Part shown: piece by piece, positions 16,241 through 24,760 of the stretch | Position numbering within the stretch: the stretch's first letter is position 1 | Layout of the letters: every line of letters starts with the position of its first letter | Assembly: GCF_001578885.1 (NCBI RefSeq) | Contig: NZ_KQ969498.1 | Coordinates: 23,995-58,077, forward strand | Direction: 5' to 3' | DNA from: Streptococcus sp. DD12 | GTDB taxonomy: Bacteria > Bacillota > Bacilli > Lactobacillales > Streptococcaceae | Length of the DNA: 34,083 bases | Notes under the pieces: generated by a model | Told to the model about the DNA's origin: nothing | Databases searched by the model: none | The model's input: the letters and a program-made list of their open reading frames with translations, nothing else | Made by a program: the position numbers and the translations under genes

Positions 16241-16319
16241 TAAGCGGTTTTTCATAACCTCATAACTTTCCTGCAATTTCTCAAAAATCACCGACAGATA
16301 GCCTTGTGAGGAAAACTGT

Positions 16320-17009
16320 CTAGCGATGGGACACGACTTTACTTAAGGTATCACCAACAAATTGAATAAGGAAGATGAGGAGAACGATGAGAATAGTCGC
16401 TACCCAAGTCATATCGGTTTGGAAGTAGTTAAAGCCTTTGATGGCCATCGTCCCCAAACCGCCAGAACCGATCGCGCCTGCCATCGCTGTCTCACCAACA
16501 AGAGAAATCAAAGTCACCGTAGAGACACGAATCAACTCAGGCGTACATTCAGATAAGTAGATGCCGACAATATCCCAGAAGGTTGCACCAGAGGCCTGGG
16601 CAGCCTCGATGACTCCATTATCCATCTCACTGAGCACCACCTGCACTTGACGTGCAAAAAATGGAAATGTCGCTGCTGATAAAGGTACTAAGGCAGCCGT
16701 AGCTCCCAAGTTTGTCCCTACCAGTAGCAAGGTCAATGGACTCAAAATGGCCAATAAAATAATGAAAGGAATCGCTCGGAAAACAGAGACAATCTTATCC
16801 AAGGCTTGGAAAAATGGGTTGTTTGGGATAACCCCACCTCGCTTGGTTAAAACTAAAAACAGGCCCGCAATCAATCCCAAGGCGCCCCCTATCAAAAAGG
16901 CAACAAAGGTCATGTAGAGTGTTTGCCCAATGGCTTCTAGCCAAGAACCGTCACCCGTAAATCCCTGTGCATAGACATTTGGTAAATAGGTTTTAATCCA
17001 TTCCAACAT
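16320..17009 (-). CDS. metI: Methionine ABC transporter permease MetI (MetP/AtmE)
   Basis: 229 residues, five membrane segments. The EAA-type loop (EAAQASGATFWDIVGIYLSE near 135-155) contacts the ATPase. It imports D/L-methionine with MetN and MetQ. It is last of the operon and directly abuts metN. Confidence 0.93.
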   Translation of the reverse strand: MLEWIKTYLPNVYAQGFTGDGSWLEAIGQTLYMTFVAFLIGGALGLIAGLFLVLTKRGGVIPNNPFFQALDKIVSVFRAIPFIILLAILSPLTLLLVGTNLGATAALVPLSAATFPFFARQVQVVLSEMDNGVIEAAQASGATFWDIVGIYLSECTPELIRVSTVTLISLVGETAMAGAIGSGGLGTMAIKGFNYFQTDMTWVATILIVLLIFLIQFVGDTLSKVVSHR

Positions 17010-18071
17010 TTACTTTCCCTCCTTGAGCACTGTCACTTCAACGCCCGCCTCTTTGAGCGCTTCTTTTGCCTGACTGACTTTTTGGTCTTGACCAGACAAG
17101 ATAGCAACCATCTCACCAACAGGTGTGCCCTCTAAAATTTCCAAATTACCATATAAAATATTCGTGGATACACCGAAGTCCCGATAGATACTGTTTAGAA
17201 CCGGCTGGTCCGTGCTCGTGCCAGCATACTTGAGCTGAACCAAAACATCAGGTGCAGTTAGCCCTTGCACTAAAGGTTGGTCTTCGATTTTTGAAAGGGC
17301 TTCGCCAATTCCAGTCGCCACGGCAATAAATTCCTTAGTCAGGGCTTCACGAGGATGAGAGAAAATCTCAAGCACTGAACCCTCTTCTAAGAGCTCACCA
17401 TCTTGCATCACTGCCACCCGATTGGCAATGTCTTTGACAATTTGCATCTCGTGAGTGATTAGGACAATGGTAACGCCCAACCGTTGATTGATTTCTTGTA
17501 AGAGCTCCAAAATTTGTTGGGTTGTTTTAGGGTCTAGCGCTGACGTGGACTCATCGGAGATGAGGATTTTAGGGTCATTGGCCAAAGCCCGTGCAATAGC
17601 CACCCGTTGTTTTTGCCCACCAGACAGTTGTGCAGGGTAGTTATCTGCTCGGTCGGATAAACCAACCAGTTCTAGCAACTCATCGACCTTTTTATCCTGT
17701 TCCTCGATGGAAAGGTCAGAATGTTTTAGCGCAAAAGCCACATTTTGCCAAGCCGTCATCTGGCTCATCAGGTTGAAATGTTGGAAAATCATGCCGATAT
17801 CCCGACGTTTCTGACGTAACTCTGCACTGCTAATCGTTTGCTTGCCATCAAAAATGACTTCACCATCAATCGTGATTTTCCCTGAGGTCGGTTGTTGCAG
17901 AAGGTTAATTGTTCGCACTAAGGTTGACTTCCCAGCGCCTGAGTAGCCCACAATGCCGTAAATATCCCCAGCTTCAATAGCGATAGACACGTCCTTGACC
18001 GCATCAATGGTCTGGTGTTTCTGCTGAAAACGAATCCCAATATTGTCTAACTGAATCATTGTTTTACTCAT
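17010..18071 (-). CDS. metN: Methionine ABC transporter ATPase MetN (AtmD)
   Basis: 353 residues. Walker [10 protein letters not shown] (about 38-46), signature LSGGQKQR (near 145), Walker [14 protein letters not shown], then a C-terminal NIL domain (about 265-350) that binds methionine and inhibits transport in the family. Its start overlaps the upstream M20 peptidase gene by eight bases. Confidence 0.95.
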   Translation of the reverse strand: MSKTMIQLDNIGIRFQQKHQTIDAVKDVSIAIEAGDIYGIVGYSGAGKSTLVRTINLLQQPTSGKITIDGEVIFDGKQTISSAELRQKRRDIGMIFQHFNLMSQMTAWQNVAFALKHSDLSIEEQDKKVDELLELVGLSDRADNYPAQLSGGQKQRVAIARALANDPKILISDESTSALDPKTTQQILELLQEINQRLGVTIVLITHEMQIVKDIANRVAVMQDGELLEEGSVLEIFSHPREALTKEFIAVATGIGEALSKIEDQPLVQGLTAPDVLVQLKYAGTSTDQPVLNSIYRDFGVSTNILYGNLEILEGTPVGEMVAILSGQDQKVSQAKEALKEAGVEVTVLKEGK

Positions 18072-19437
18072 AACTCTTAATCAACTCCTCTATCATTTCG
18101 ATATGACTGACATAATCATAAATTGCGACATTTTCATCGCCTCCATGGTCGCGACTGTTGAGATTTCCCAAACCAAAGGCCACTTGTGGCACTTCCAGGG
18201 CATCATAGACCGTCCACATAGGCCCTGTTCCCGCTGATGTCGGTAAGATAGACACCCCATCAGGATAGATACGTTCAGCAATCTCAATGACATTGAGAAT
18301 GGCTGGTGAACTCATATCACTACGGTAAGAAGCTTCTCCCAAGGTATAGGTAACGGAAACACGGTCAAAACCTTCTTTAACAAAGTGAGCCTTGATAGCC
18401 TCTAGAACCCCTTCTGGCGTTAGACCAGGTACCAGTCGTACTTCCATTTTAGCCTGTGCCTGAGCGGGCAAAATCGTCTTGACCCCCTGCCCTAGATAAC
18501 CTGTGGAAAGCCCTTCAATACTAATGGCTGGTTCAAAGAAATAGGTCTTGAGAAACTCCTGACGTTCTTTCTTGAGTACAGGCAATTGGAGCCCGTAAAG
18601 GTCAACCAATTCTTGAGCCGTTCGCTCCACATAACGGTCAACAAGCGCTAATTCCCGCTCATTCGGTGGAATGACCTGGTCATAAATCCCTGGAACACAA
18701 ATGCGACCCTTGCGATCCCTCAAGGTCGCCAGAGCTTGCACCAAATACCAAGAAGCAGACTCGATCAAGGCACCGTATTTGGAATGAATATCGACGTCAG
18801 CACTCGTCACTGACAAGTCAAAGGTAACAATTCCTTTATTGCCCCCTGAGATTTGAAGGCGCCCTTGTCCGTCGCGGATTTCTTGTTCCCAGACCAAGAC
18901 ATCGGCACCACGCAAACGATCCGCATGCTTAGCCAAATACTTGTCCAAATCTGTTGATGCAGATTCTTCTGCCCCCTCCATCAAAAAGATAATATGACAA
19001 GGCAGGGACCCATGCGCCTTTTGGTAGCGTCGAACAGCCGTTAAACGCGCCGTAATGTGTCCCTTATCATCATCCACACCCCGGCCATACATATAATCCC
19101 CACGAATGGACAGGGTAAATGGGTCTTCAGTCCAGGGCTGATCACTATCTGCTGGCACCGTATCATAGTGGTTATAAAAAATGATGGTCTTAGCCTCTGG
19201 ATTTGGACTCTCAAAACGAGCGATAACTAGCGGAGCCGTATAGGCCTCGTCAATCAGCACATCCGCACCAGCCTCTTCAAACAATTCGCCTAGATAAAGC
19301 GCCACCTCTTTGAGTCCTTTTTTTTGCGCAAATATGGATGGCATGCTGATTAAGCGGCGTAAAACCTTGACATAATGCTTAATTGTGTGGTCCTGATTAA
19401 ATTTTTCTATCTGCTCTTCTTTACTTGCAAAAGCCAT
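18064..19437 (-). CDS. M20 family metallopeptidase in the methionine operon
   Basis: 457 residues. Metal-binding and catalytic motifs are NHYDTVPAD (near 100), [10 protein letters not shown] with the bridging Asp (near 128), MEGAEESAS with the general base Glu (near 165) and a late His in [11 protein letters not shown] lid/dimerisation insert lies about 210-330. Similar to CNDP dipeptidase/DapE-like enzymes. The metQ-M20-metN-metI order is known in streptococci (atmBCDE in S. mutans), suggesting it frees methionine from imported dipeptides or acylated forms; that role is inference. Confidence 0.9.
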   Translation of the reverse strand: MAFASKEEQIEKFNQDHTIKHYVKVLRRLISMPSIFAQKKGLKEVALYLGELFEEAGADVLIDEAYTAPLVIARFESPNPEAKTIIFYNHYDTVPADSDQPWTEDPFTLSIRGDYMYGRGVDDDKGHITARLTAVRRYQKAHGSLPCHIIFLMEGAEESASTDLDKYLAKHADRLRGADVLVWEQEIRDGQGRLQISGGNKGIVTFDLSVTSADVDIHSKYGALIESASWYLVQALATLRDRKGRICVPGIYDQVIPPNERELALVDRYVERTAQELVDLYGLQLPVLKKERQEFLKTYFFEPAISIEGLSTGYLGQGVKTILPAQAQAKMEVRLVPGLTPEGVLEAIKAHFVKEGFDRVSVTYTLGEASYRSDMSSPAILNVIEIAERIYPDGVSILPTSAGTGPMWTVYDALEVPQVAFGLGNLNSRDHGGDENVAIYDYVSHIEMIEELIKSYE

Positions 19438-19520
19438 AGCTCCTCCTTTCTCTCCATGGTTAAAAAAAGGAGTGAGACAAACTAAAATGGATAGGCATTT
19501 CAGTATTGGTCACACCCCCT

Positions 19521-19568
19521 CCAGTCCGACAGCTGTCTGGTCTTTCGACAGGCCAACAGTCAGTCTGG
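19521..19568 (-). other. Long intercistronic hairpin between metQ and the M20 gene
   Basis: On the minus strand the outer arms CCAGACTGACTG and CTGTCGGACTGG pair over 12 positions with two mismatches, enclosing an inner CTGTC/GACAG stem. No T-run follows, so it is not a simple terminator. It sits in the 165-base gap between metQ and the M20 gene and might stabilise the metQ end of the mRNA or mark a processing site. The rest of the gap shows no reading frame worth calling. Confidence 0.55.
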
Positions 19569-19602
19569 TTATTCAATTCGGTTTTTCGGTTAGCGCATCG
19601 GC

Positions 19603-20475
19603 TTACCAAACTGGTTGGTCAACCCCACCATTCGTTTCTTCAACTACTTTTTTCACGTTATCTTTGTGATAAGCAGCAATCAATTTCTTGATGGCATCAG
19701 CCTTATCAGATTTTTTCCAATCTTTTTGCGCAGCAATGATGTTAATCCATTGGTCAGAGTTGTCGTCTTTTGGCTCAGTAAACAAACTTGTCTTGTAGTC
19801 AACGCCAGCTTCTGTTGCATAAGAATTATTGATAACTGCCGCATCAACAGAGGTCAAATTACGCGCTGTTTGGCTAGCATCGACTTCTGTAATCTTAAGG
19901 TTTTTATCATTTTCTGAAATGTTTGCAGTCGTTGCCAATGTATCCCCTGAAACATTTAGCTTAATCAAGCCAGCACTTTGCAAGAGGTAAAGGGCACGAC
20001 TTCCGTTTGTCGCATCGTTTGGAATAGCAATCGTTGCACCATCTGGCAATTGACTCACCTTGCTGTACTTAGCTTTTCCAGCGCTATCAAGACCTGAGAA
20101 CAGGTGGATTGGGCTTAAGTAAGTTTCAGCAACGCTGACCAAGTCACCCTTGTTTTCCTTGTTCCAGTTGGTCAAGAAATACTTGTGTTGGAAGGCATTA
20201 ACATCAATTTCACCTTGTTGCAAGGCCTTGTTGGGTTGGTTATAGTCTGTAAATTCTTTGAATTTCAGCGTCACCCCTTCTGATTTTAGGTTATCTTGAA
20301 TGACGGACCAACGTTTTTTCTCATCCGCATTACGTGTCATAACCCCAACCGTTAAGGTCGTATTTGATGTTTTTGTGTTACTACGGTTAGCAAAATAAAT
20401 CGCTCCACCTGCAATGACAACTACGACAGCCAATAGGCCCCAAAGCCAGTTATTGTTTTTACGTCTGTTTTTCAT
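19603..20475 (-). CDS. metQ: Methionine-binding protein MetQ (AtmB-like), membrane-anchored
   Basis: 290 residues, NlpA/MetQ family: TLTVGVMTRNADEKKRW, YNQPNKALQQGEIDVNAFQHKYFL, TIAIPNDATNGSRALYLLQ and VDAAVINNSYA are family segments. The N-terminus is MKNRRKNNNW followed by one hydrophobic helix (about 10-27) with no lipobox Cys, so the protein looks anchored by an uncleaved helix, unlike classic lipoprotein MetQ. The start is preceded by GAGGA. First of the metQ-M20-metN-metI operon with its own promoter. Confidence 0.92.
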   Translation of the reverse strand: MKNRRKNNNWLWGLLAVVVVIAGGAIYFANRSNTKTSNTTLTVGVMTRNADEKKRWSVIQDNLKSEGVTLKFKEFTDYNQPNKALQQGEIDVNAFQHKYFLTNWNKENKGDLVSVAETYLSPIHLFSGLDSAGKAKYSKVSQLPDGATIAIPNDATNGSRALYLLQSAGLIKLNVSGDTLATTANISENDKNLKITEVDASQTARNLTSVDAAVINNSYATEAGVDYKTSLFTEPKDDNSDQWINIIAAQKDWKKSDKADAIKKLIAAYHKDNVKKVVEETNGGVDQPVW

Positions 20476-20503
20476 AAAAATCCTCTTTTCTAATACTTTT
20501 CTT

Positions 20504-20532
20504 ATTGTCGCATAAATCCTAGTATCTGACAA
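20504..20532 (-). promoter_or_regulatory. metQ promoter
   Basis: Minus strand TTGTCA (20527-20532), 17 bp, GACAAT (20504-20509). About 25 bp upstream of the -35 lies CTATAAGAGAAAACTATAG (20554-20572), half of which (AAACTATA) fits the MetR-type box described in streptococci; the other half does not. Confidence 0.6.
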
Positions 20533-20588
20533 ATACCCATTTTTTAGGGCTAGCTATAAGAGAAAACTATAGCCCCTTTCTTTTTAGC

Positions 20589-20620
20589 AAAAAAGGCCAA
20601 GACCTTTGTCTTAGACCTTT
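20589..20620 (-). terminator. Terminator of the binding-protein gene at 20633
   Basis: Minus strand hairpin AAGGTCTAAGAC / GTCTTGGCCTT (one bulge, one G-U) followed by TTTT. It separates this gene from the metQ operon. Confidence 0.75.
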
Positions 20621-20632
20621 CTAGACAGCAAC

Positions 20633-21469
20633 TTATTTGATGTCTGCTTTAGCGGGGACATAATCGCCACCCAGATATTCTTGAGAGAGTTTTGCCAAGG
20701 TACCGTCTTCATACAACTCTTTGATACGTTTGTCGACAAAGGCTTTCAAGTCTTTATCATCGGTATTAAAGATAAAGTAGATGTAGGTATTTGAAGCAAT
20801 ATCGCTAGAATCAGCCGATGACAAGTCAATCAACTTCACATTGTCTAATTTTTGTTCCTTAACAATTCGCTCAACGGAGATTTTATCAAAAATCTTAAAG
20901 TCGTATTGACCTGCATTGACATGTTGCAACATTTGGGTAATGTCTTCTTGCGTGTAATTGAGGGAAACAGGGTCACTAGCGTGCTCTTTGTTGTAGTTTT
21001 CTAAAAGAGCTGCGGTGGTCGTACCTTGTACCACCTGTGTCTTTTTGCCAGCAATATCAGCGTATTTGGTGATGCTACTGTCTTTTGGTACAACCATTAC
21101 CAAAGGGTTGTTCCCGATTGGATTTGAGTAAAGATAGGTCTTAGCTCTTTCCTCGGTATAGGAGATGTTGTTTCCTCCCATGTTGTACTTGCCTGATTTG
21201 ATACCTGTCAACATCCCAGACCATTGCACTTGTTGGAAATCAACCTTGTACTCTTTTGAGTCCTTAAAGACAGCACGGGCAACCTCGATATCAAAACCAG
21301 TCAGCTTGTCCCCTTTCTTATAAGAATATGGGGATGTAGTACCAACGGTAGCAAAAGTGACCGTTTTTTGACCTGATGAAGATGTCGATGAGCAAGCCGC
21401 TAAAACAGCCACAGAAAGGCCTAACGTAGCGACCATAGCACCAGCTTTTAACATTTTTTTCCAGTTCAT
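20633..21469 (-). CDS. Family 3 solute-binding lipoprotein, AtmA/GshT-like (cystine or glutathione)
   Basis: 278 residues. Signal peptide MNWKKMLKAGAMVATLGLSVAVLAAC with lipobox LAAC, so a lipoprotein outside the membrane. Domain segments GFDIEVARAVF, MGGNNISYTEERAKTYLYSNPIG and FVDKRIKELYEDGTLAKLSQEYLGG are typical of polar amino acid binding proteins. Its place just upstream of metQ matches atmA of S. mutans and the pneumococcal glutathione-binding GshT locus, which uses the TcyBC permease encoded elsewhere. There is no permease here. The second of two adjacent ATG codons is chosen for spacing to AAAGGAG. A CysR/CmbR-like box upstream supports a sulfur role. Confidence 0.85.
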   Translation of the reverse strand: MNWKKMLKAGAMVATLGLSVAVLAACSSTSSSGQKTVTFATVGTTSPYSYKKGDKLTGFDIEVARAVFKDSKEYKVDFQQVQWSGMLTGIKSGKYNMGGNNISYTEERAKTYLYSNPIGNNPLVMVVPKDSSITKYADIAGKKTQVVQGTTTAALLENYNKEHASDPVSLNYTQEDITQMLQHVNAGQYDFKIFDKISVERIVKEQKLDNVKLIDLSSADSSDIASNTYIYFIFNTDDKDLKAFVDKRIKELYEDGTLAKLSQEYLGGDYVPAKADIK

Positions 21470-21504
21470 CATTTAACTCCTTTACTGAAAATTTACTTAA
21501 ACCT

Positions 21505-21510
21505 ATTGTA
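21505..21510 (-). promoter_or_regulatory. -10 box of the AtmA/GshT-like gene
   Basis: Minus strand TGT-TACAAT, about 36 bases before the start. No good -35 at 17 bp, consistent with activation from the box at 21553-21592. Confidence 0.55.
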
Positions 21511-21552
21511 ACACAAATTATGACCTCTCTCTGTGATAAGTTCTTCTTTGGC

Positions 21553-21592
21553 TGATAGGATTATTCTATCAGGCGATAGCCTGAGCCTATCA
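21553..21592 (-). promoter_or_regulatory. CysR/CmbR-type operator
   Basis: TGATA-N9-TATCA-N2-CGATA-N9-TATCA, both strands equivalent apart from one base. This matches the TGATA-N9-TATCA-N2-4-TGATA pattern described for LysR-type sulfur regulators of streptococci with one mismatch. It lies upstream of a -10 without a -35, the place for an activator. Confidence 0.7.
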
Positions 21593-21602
21593 TCTCAAAG
21601 AA

Positions 21603-21635
21603 AAAAGAAAAGTCCTAGCATTCGCTAGGACTTTT
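21603..21635 (-). terminator. Terminator of the mannose-family PTS operon
   Basis: Minus strand AAAAGTCCTAGC-gaat-GCTAGGACTTTT followed by CTTTTTT. Confidence 0.85.
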
Positions 21636-21641
21636 AGAGTG

Positions 21642-21932
21642 TCAGGCATTTAGTTTTTGTTCAAAGTCATCAATGACCTTTTGCAGATTTCGCCGTCCAC
21701 GGTAAATGACATAACCGAGCAATACGGTGATTAGTCCAAAGGCTGCCGTTGCAATACCGACAGCAACTGCTACCCAATAAACACTACTGTAAAAGTAGAG
21801 GATAACAGCACCCAGCATGGTCAGGCCAAAACTCAGGCTCAACCACCGGCCAATGTTTTCCAACATATGCTTTTGGTAAGCAATCTCTCCTTCGTAACCT
21901 TTGACTAACTCTGCTTGTGAAACTTTTGCCAT
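21642..21932 (-). CDS. Small membrane protein at the end of the PTS operon
   Basis: 96 residues. An N-terminal helix (MAKVSQAELVKGYEGEIAYQKHMLENIG) is followed by two membrane segments (about 30-48 and 52-74) and a charged C-terminal helix (RRNLQKVIDDFEQKLNA). It starts one base after the EIID stop, so it is surely co-transcribed and coupled. Not a PTS domain itself; perhaps an accessory or assembly protein of the permease. Family not recognised. Confidence 0.7.
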   Translation of the reverse strand: MAKVSQAELVKGYEGEIAYQKHMLENIGRWLSLSFGLTMLGAVILYFYSSVYWVAVAVGIATAAFGLITVLLGYVIYRGRRNLQKVIDDFEQKLNA

Positions 21933-21933
21933 C

Positions 21934-22770
21934 TTAGTACTTGAGGTTTGGATTGAAGAAGCCAATCCATGCGCCAACAAAGGCAATGACAACCAATAAT
22001 AACATTACCCAGTTTGGTGAAATGCGTTTTTTAGCCATCAACCACCAGCAAAAGACGATGAAGACAGCTGTCAAAAGACCAGGGTATACAGAGTCAAATT
22101 GGGCTTGTAAATCCAAGAAGACTTTTCCGCTAGAGTCTTTCATTTGCAAGGCTGTTTTAACAGAAACCCAAGTTGCTGCAACACCCCCGATAACCATACC
22201 ACCGACAACACCGATAGCTTTACGGATGGCTTGACCTTGAGGGCCTACCAAGAATTCAACGGCTTTATCACCCAATTGGTAACCTTTGAAGTAGGCAAAA
22301 CGCATACCAAAGTAAGCCAAAATGTTCCAAACCACGATGTAGAAGATCGCACCAAGTGGGTTACCACCTTTAGACAAGCCAAGGGCAACCCCCAAAAGTA
22401 CAGGAATCAAGGTACCAACAACCAATGAGTCACCGATACCAGCGATTGGTCCCATCAAACCTGCACGCATACCATTGATGGTCTCATCATCTACGGCATC
22501 CCCATTGGCACGCGCTTCTTCCAAACCAGCTGTCACCCCAACAACGACAGAACCTAATTGAGGTTCAGTGTTAAAGAAGGCAGTGTAGGTTTGCATTGCT
22601 GCGGTTTGTTCTTCTTTGGTATCGTACAATTCTTCAATGATTGGAAGCATTGAAGTCAAGTAACCAAAGGTTTGCATGTGTTCTTGAGAGAAACAGGTCA
22701 AGTGACCATAGTACCAGTGGTGGAATGATTTTGATAATGTTTTTTTAGAGATTCTCTTTCTTTCAGCCAT
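21934..22770 (-). CDS. PTS mannose-family component IID
   Basis: 278 residues. Family segments: NFxxM-like FGYLTSMLPIIEELY, MGPIAGIGDSLVVGTLIPVLLGVALGLS and C-terminal membrane helices. Together with IIC it forms the sugar channel of the ManXYZ/LevDEFG type. The start MAERKRISKKTLSKSFHHW is one base after the IIC stop. The sugar specificity cannot be read from sequence. Confidence 0.93.
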   Translation of the reverse strand: MAERKRISKKTLSKSFHHWYYGHLTCFSQEHMQTFGYLTSMLPIIEELYDTKEEQTAAMQTYTAFFNTEPQLGSVVVGVTAGLEEARANGDAVDDETINGMRAGLMGPIAGIGDSLVVGTLIPVLLGVALGLSKGGNPLGAIFYIVVWNILAYFGMRFAYFKGYQLGDKAVEFLVGPQGQAIRKAIGVVGGMVIGGVAATWVSVKTALQMKDSSGKVFLDLQAQFDSVYPGLLTAVFIVFCWWLMAKKRISPNWVMLLLVVIAFVGAWIGFFNPNLKY

Positions 22771-22771
22771 C

Positions 22772-23620
22772 TTAGATATCCTCCTCATCATCGTCATCAA
22801 AGTCAGCACCAGCTGCTGGAGCTGCTTTAGCTTGACGGGTCATGTCGATTTCATAGTACAATACTGCGAAGATTAGTGATACAACCGCACAAGAAACCAA
22901 GTTCAAACCAAGAGATGCGGCCAAGGTAAATCCTACGAAGAATGGAATAAAGTCAACAACATTTGTAACGATTTGTTTCAAGAGGATAGCGATACCCACA
23001 CATGGAAGCAAAGCCCCTACAGTAAAGAGGGTTTTCATTGCCAAACCATCCATTGGCAAATAGTGTTGAATAGCTTTAACGGCTTCTTGACCGTAGCGTA
23101 CCATGATCAAAGTAGGTAAGAATGAGAAGAGGGCATGAGAGATCCATGGGTAAACCCAGTCAACTAGGTAAAGTTTTTTGAATTCCCCTTTACCAACTGC
23201 ATTCCAACCGATACGTTGCCATACCAAGTTCATTGTAGCAGTACCGTAGAAAAGCACAGTACCAACAGTACCAACCAAAGCCCCGAGGGAAGTTGCCAAT
23301 TGAACAGCTTCAGAAGAATCTGCAACCAGTCCAGCATTTTTAATAGCCACCATCGCCAAAGGAATACCAATGTAAGAAATAGCACGAACGTCAGCCGATA
23401 CCGTACCACCAGGTGTAACCAAGGCAATATAAACGACCTGCATCGCTACACCACAAAGGATACCAGACTTCAAGTCTCCAAGGATAAGACCGCTGACCAG
23501 ACCACCGACGAGCGGACGACCCAAAGTATAGTTACCAATACTTGAGCCACCCATACCTGGCATAGATGCCAAACTAGCAAAGATCCCTAAAAGGGCTGCT
23601 TGGAACCAAGAGATTTCCAT
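22772..23620 (-). CDS. PTS mannose/sorbose-family component IIC
   Basis: 282 residues, about seven to eight membrane segments. The start (MEISWFQAALLGIFASLASMPG) and RPLVGGLVSGLILGDLKSGILCG are typical of EII-Sor IIC. It ends in an unusual acidic tail (DFDDDDEEDI), echoed by the end of the IIA protein of the same operon. Good ribosome site AAAGGAG. Pairs with IID in the membrane. Confidence 0.93.
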   Translation of the reverse strand: MEISWFQAALLGIFASLASMPGMGGSSIGNYTLGRPLVGGLVSGLILGDLKSGILCGVAMQVVYIALVTPGGTVSADVRAISYIGIPLAMVAIKNAGLVADSSEAVQLATSLGALVGTVGTVLFYGTATMNLVWQRIGWNAVGKGEFKKLYLVDWVYPWISHALFSFLPTLIMVRYGQEAVKAIQHYLPMDGLAMKTLFTVGALLPCVGIAILLKQIVTNVVDFIPFFVGFTLAASLGLNLVSCAVVSLIFAVLYYEIDMTRQAKAAPAAGADFDDDDEEDI

Positions 23621-23647
23621 AATGTTTCTCCTTTATAGAATAAATTA

Positions 23648-24142
23648 TTAATAACCAAATTTAGATTTGAAGTCATCCCAGTAGCCAATAGACACATCTG
23701 GCAAAAGTTGGAATTTCACTTTGTAACCAGCGGCTTGAATGGCTTCAATGGCTTCAGCTTCTTCTGGTGTGATGGATTGGTTGTTGCCCAATTTAATCGC
23801 ACCTGGGCGGTCATTGGCAGGGCCCACGATGATTTCTTTGACATCACCAGGCACAAATCCTTGATCCACCAAAATTTCTTTCATATCGATAGGGTTTTTC
23901 GTAATCAAGAAGTAGCGGCTGTCTGATTCAGAAACTTTCTGAGATTTTTCTTTGAAAGCTTCTTTTGTCCAGACAAATGTTTTCTTATCTGAAGCGCCCT
24001 TGTAGGCTTGGATCAAAACCTTGTTTGATGCTGCCGCGTCATTAACAGCAATCAACCCATCACAAGGTTTTTCTTTCGCCCAGCGTGTCACGGTCTGACC
24101 GTGAATCATGCGGTCATCGATACGTACAAAAGTAACTACCAT
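23648..24142 (-). CDS. PTS mannose/fructose/sorbose component IIB
   Basis: 164 residues. The N-terminal segment VTFVRIDDRMIHGQTVTRW carries the phosphorylated His14, diagnostic of the mannose-family IIB. It accepts phosphate from IIA and passes it to the incoming sugar. Ribosome site AAGGAGAAG. Lies between IIA and IIC genes. Confidence 0.94.
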   Translation of the reverse strand: MVVTFVRIDDRMIHGQTVTRWAKEKPCDGLIAVNDAAASNKVLIQAYKGASDKKTFVWTKEAFKEKSQKVSESDSRYFLITKNPIDMKEILVDQGFVPGDVKEIIVGPANDRPGAIKLGNNQSITPEEAEAIEAIQAAGYKVKFQLLPDVSIGYWDDFKSKFGY

Positions 24143-24169
24143 CTTCTTCTCCTTTTTTAAGGTGTGATT

Positions 24170-24607
24170 TTAAATATCGTCATCATCGTCTTCGTCAACA
24201 CTGGCGCTGACTTTGAATTCTTGCAAGGCTGAGCCGGCTTCTGCCAAAACAGCTTCTACCAAGGCATCCCCTTCCAAGGCATCTTTCATGACAACAGTGG
24301 TCAAGGCCATTGGCAAGTTCATCCCACCAAGGACAACGGTTCCTTCAAGTTTTCCTTGTTCATCAAGAACATTCAGAGCCGTGGTCAAAGGACTTCCACC
24401 AACGATATCCGCTAGGACAACTACTGAGTCTTCAGGGCCAAGTACGGAAATGGCTTGTTTAAAGCTGTCTGCAAAGGCATCAACAGACTGATCAGGTGCA
24501 AGCCCTGCAGCAATGACTTGATCAATCTTATCACCAGCAAACATAGACAAGGTCACTTTGAGACCCTCAGCCAGTCCACCATGGCTAACGAGAATTAGAT
24601 ATTTCAT
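24170..24607 (-). CDS. PTS mannose-family component IIA
   Basis: 145 residues, IIA-Man fold. MKYLILVSHGGLAEGLK carries the phosphorylated His9; VVVLADIVGGSPLTTAL is the second family signature. Receives phosphate from HPr. Its C-terminus is acidic (VDEDDDDDI). The start at MKYLIL fits AAAGGTGAG upstream; a longer frame lies inside the promoter. First gene of the operon (IIA-IIB-IIC-IID plus small membrane protein). Confidence 0.94.
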   Translation of the reverse strand: MKYLILVSHGGLAEGLKVTLSMFAGDKIDQVIAAGLAPDQSVDAFADSFKQAISVLGPEDSVVVLADIVGGSPLTTALNVLDEQGKLEGTVVLGGMNLPMALTTVVMKDALEGDALVEAVLAEAGSALQEFKVSASVDEDDDDDI

Positions 24608-24638
24608 GTATCTCACCTTTCTTTGTGAATGTAACCAC

Positions 24639-24667
24639 ATTGTAATCGTTTTCTGTATCTTTTCAAA
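24639..24667 (-). promoter_or_regulatory. PTS operon promoter with overlapping cre
   Basis: Minus strand TTTGAA (24662-24667), 17 bp, TACAAT (24639-24644). TTGTAATCGTTTTCT on the plus strand (24640-24654) is a full match to the CcpA cre consensus WTGNAANCGNWNNCW and covers the -10, so catabolite repression by CcpA is expected. Confidence 0.8.
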
Positions 24668-24668
24668 G

Positions 24669-24704
24669 TGACACAAGTCATAAAAAGTAAGCTGACATTT
24701 GTCA
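24669..24704 (-). promoter_or_regulatory. Paired TGACA palindromes upstream of the PTS promoter
   Basis: TGACATTTGTCA (24693-24704) is a perfect palindrome, and TGACACAAGTCA (24669-24680) is a near one, with centres 24 bp apart, immediately upstream of the -35. The placement suits an activator; the NarL-type regulator encoded just upstream is an obvious candidate. The first element also forms part of a wider AAGCTGA/TCAGCTT hairpin, so an RNA role is the alternative. Confidence 0.45.
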
Positions 24705-24727
24705 CATTTCAGCTTTTTTTAAGTAAA

Positions 24728-24757
24728 AGAAAAAATTGCACACTTTCTGCACAATTT
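24728..24757 (-). terminator. Terminator of the NarL-type regulator gene
   Basis: Minus strand AAATTGTGCA-loop-TGTGCAATTT (two wobble pairs) followed by TTTC, right after the stop. Confidence 0.75.
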
Positions 24758-24760
24758 TCC

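Noticed and set aside
20554..20572. MetR box upstream of metQ
   Set aside because: Only the AAACTATA half fits; the other half is TATAAGAG. It may simply be a hairpin. Mentioned under the metQ promoter but not called as an operator.
24691..24720. Plus-strand terminator (AAGCTGA...TCAGCTTTTTTT)
   Set aside because: It has the look of a terminator on the plus strand, but no plus-strand gene precedes it. The palindromes inside are more interesting as operator candidates.
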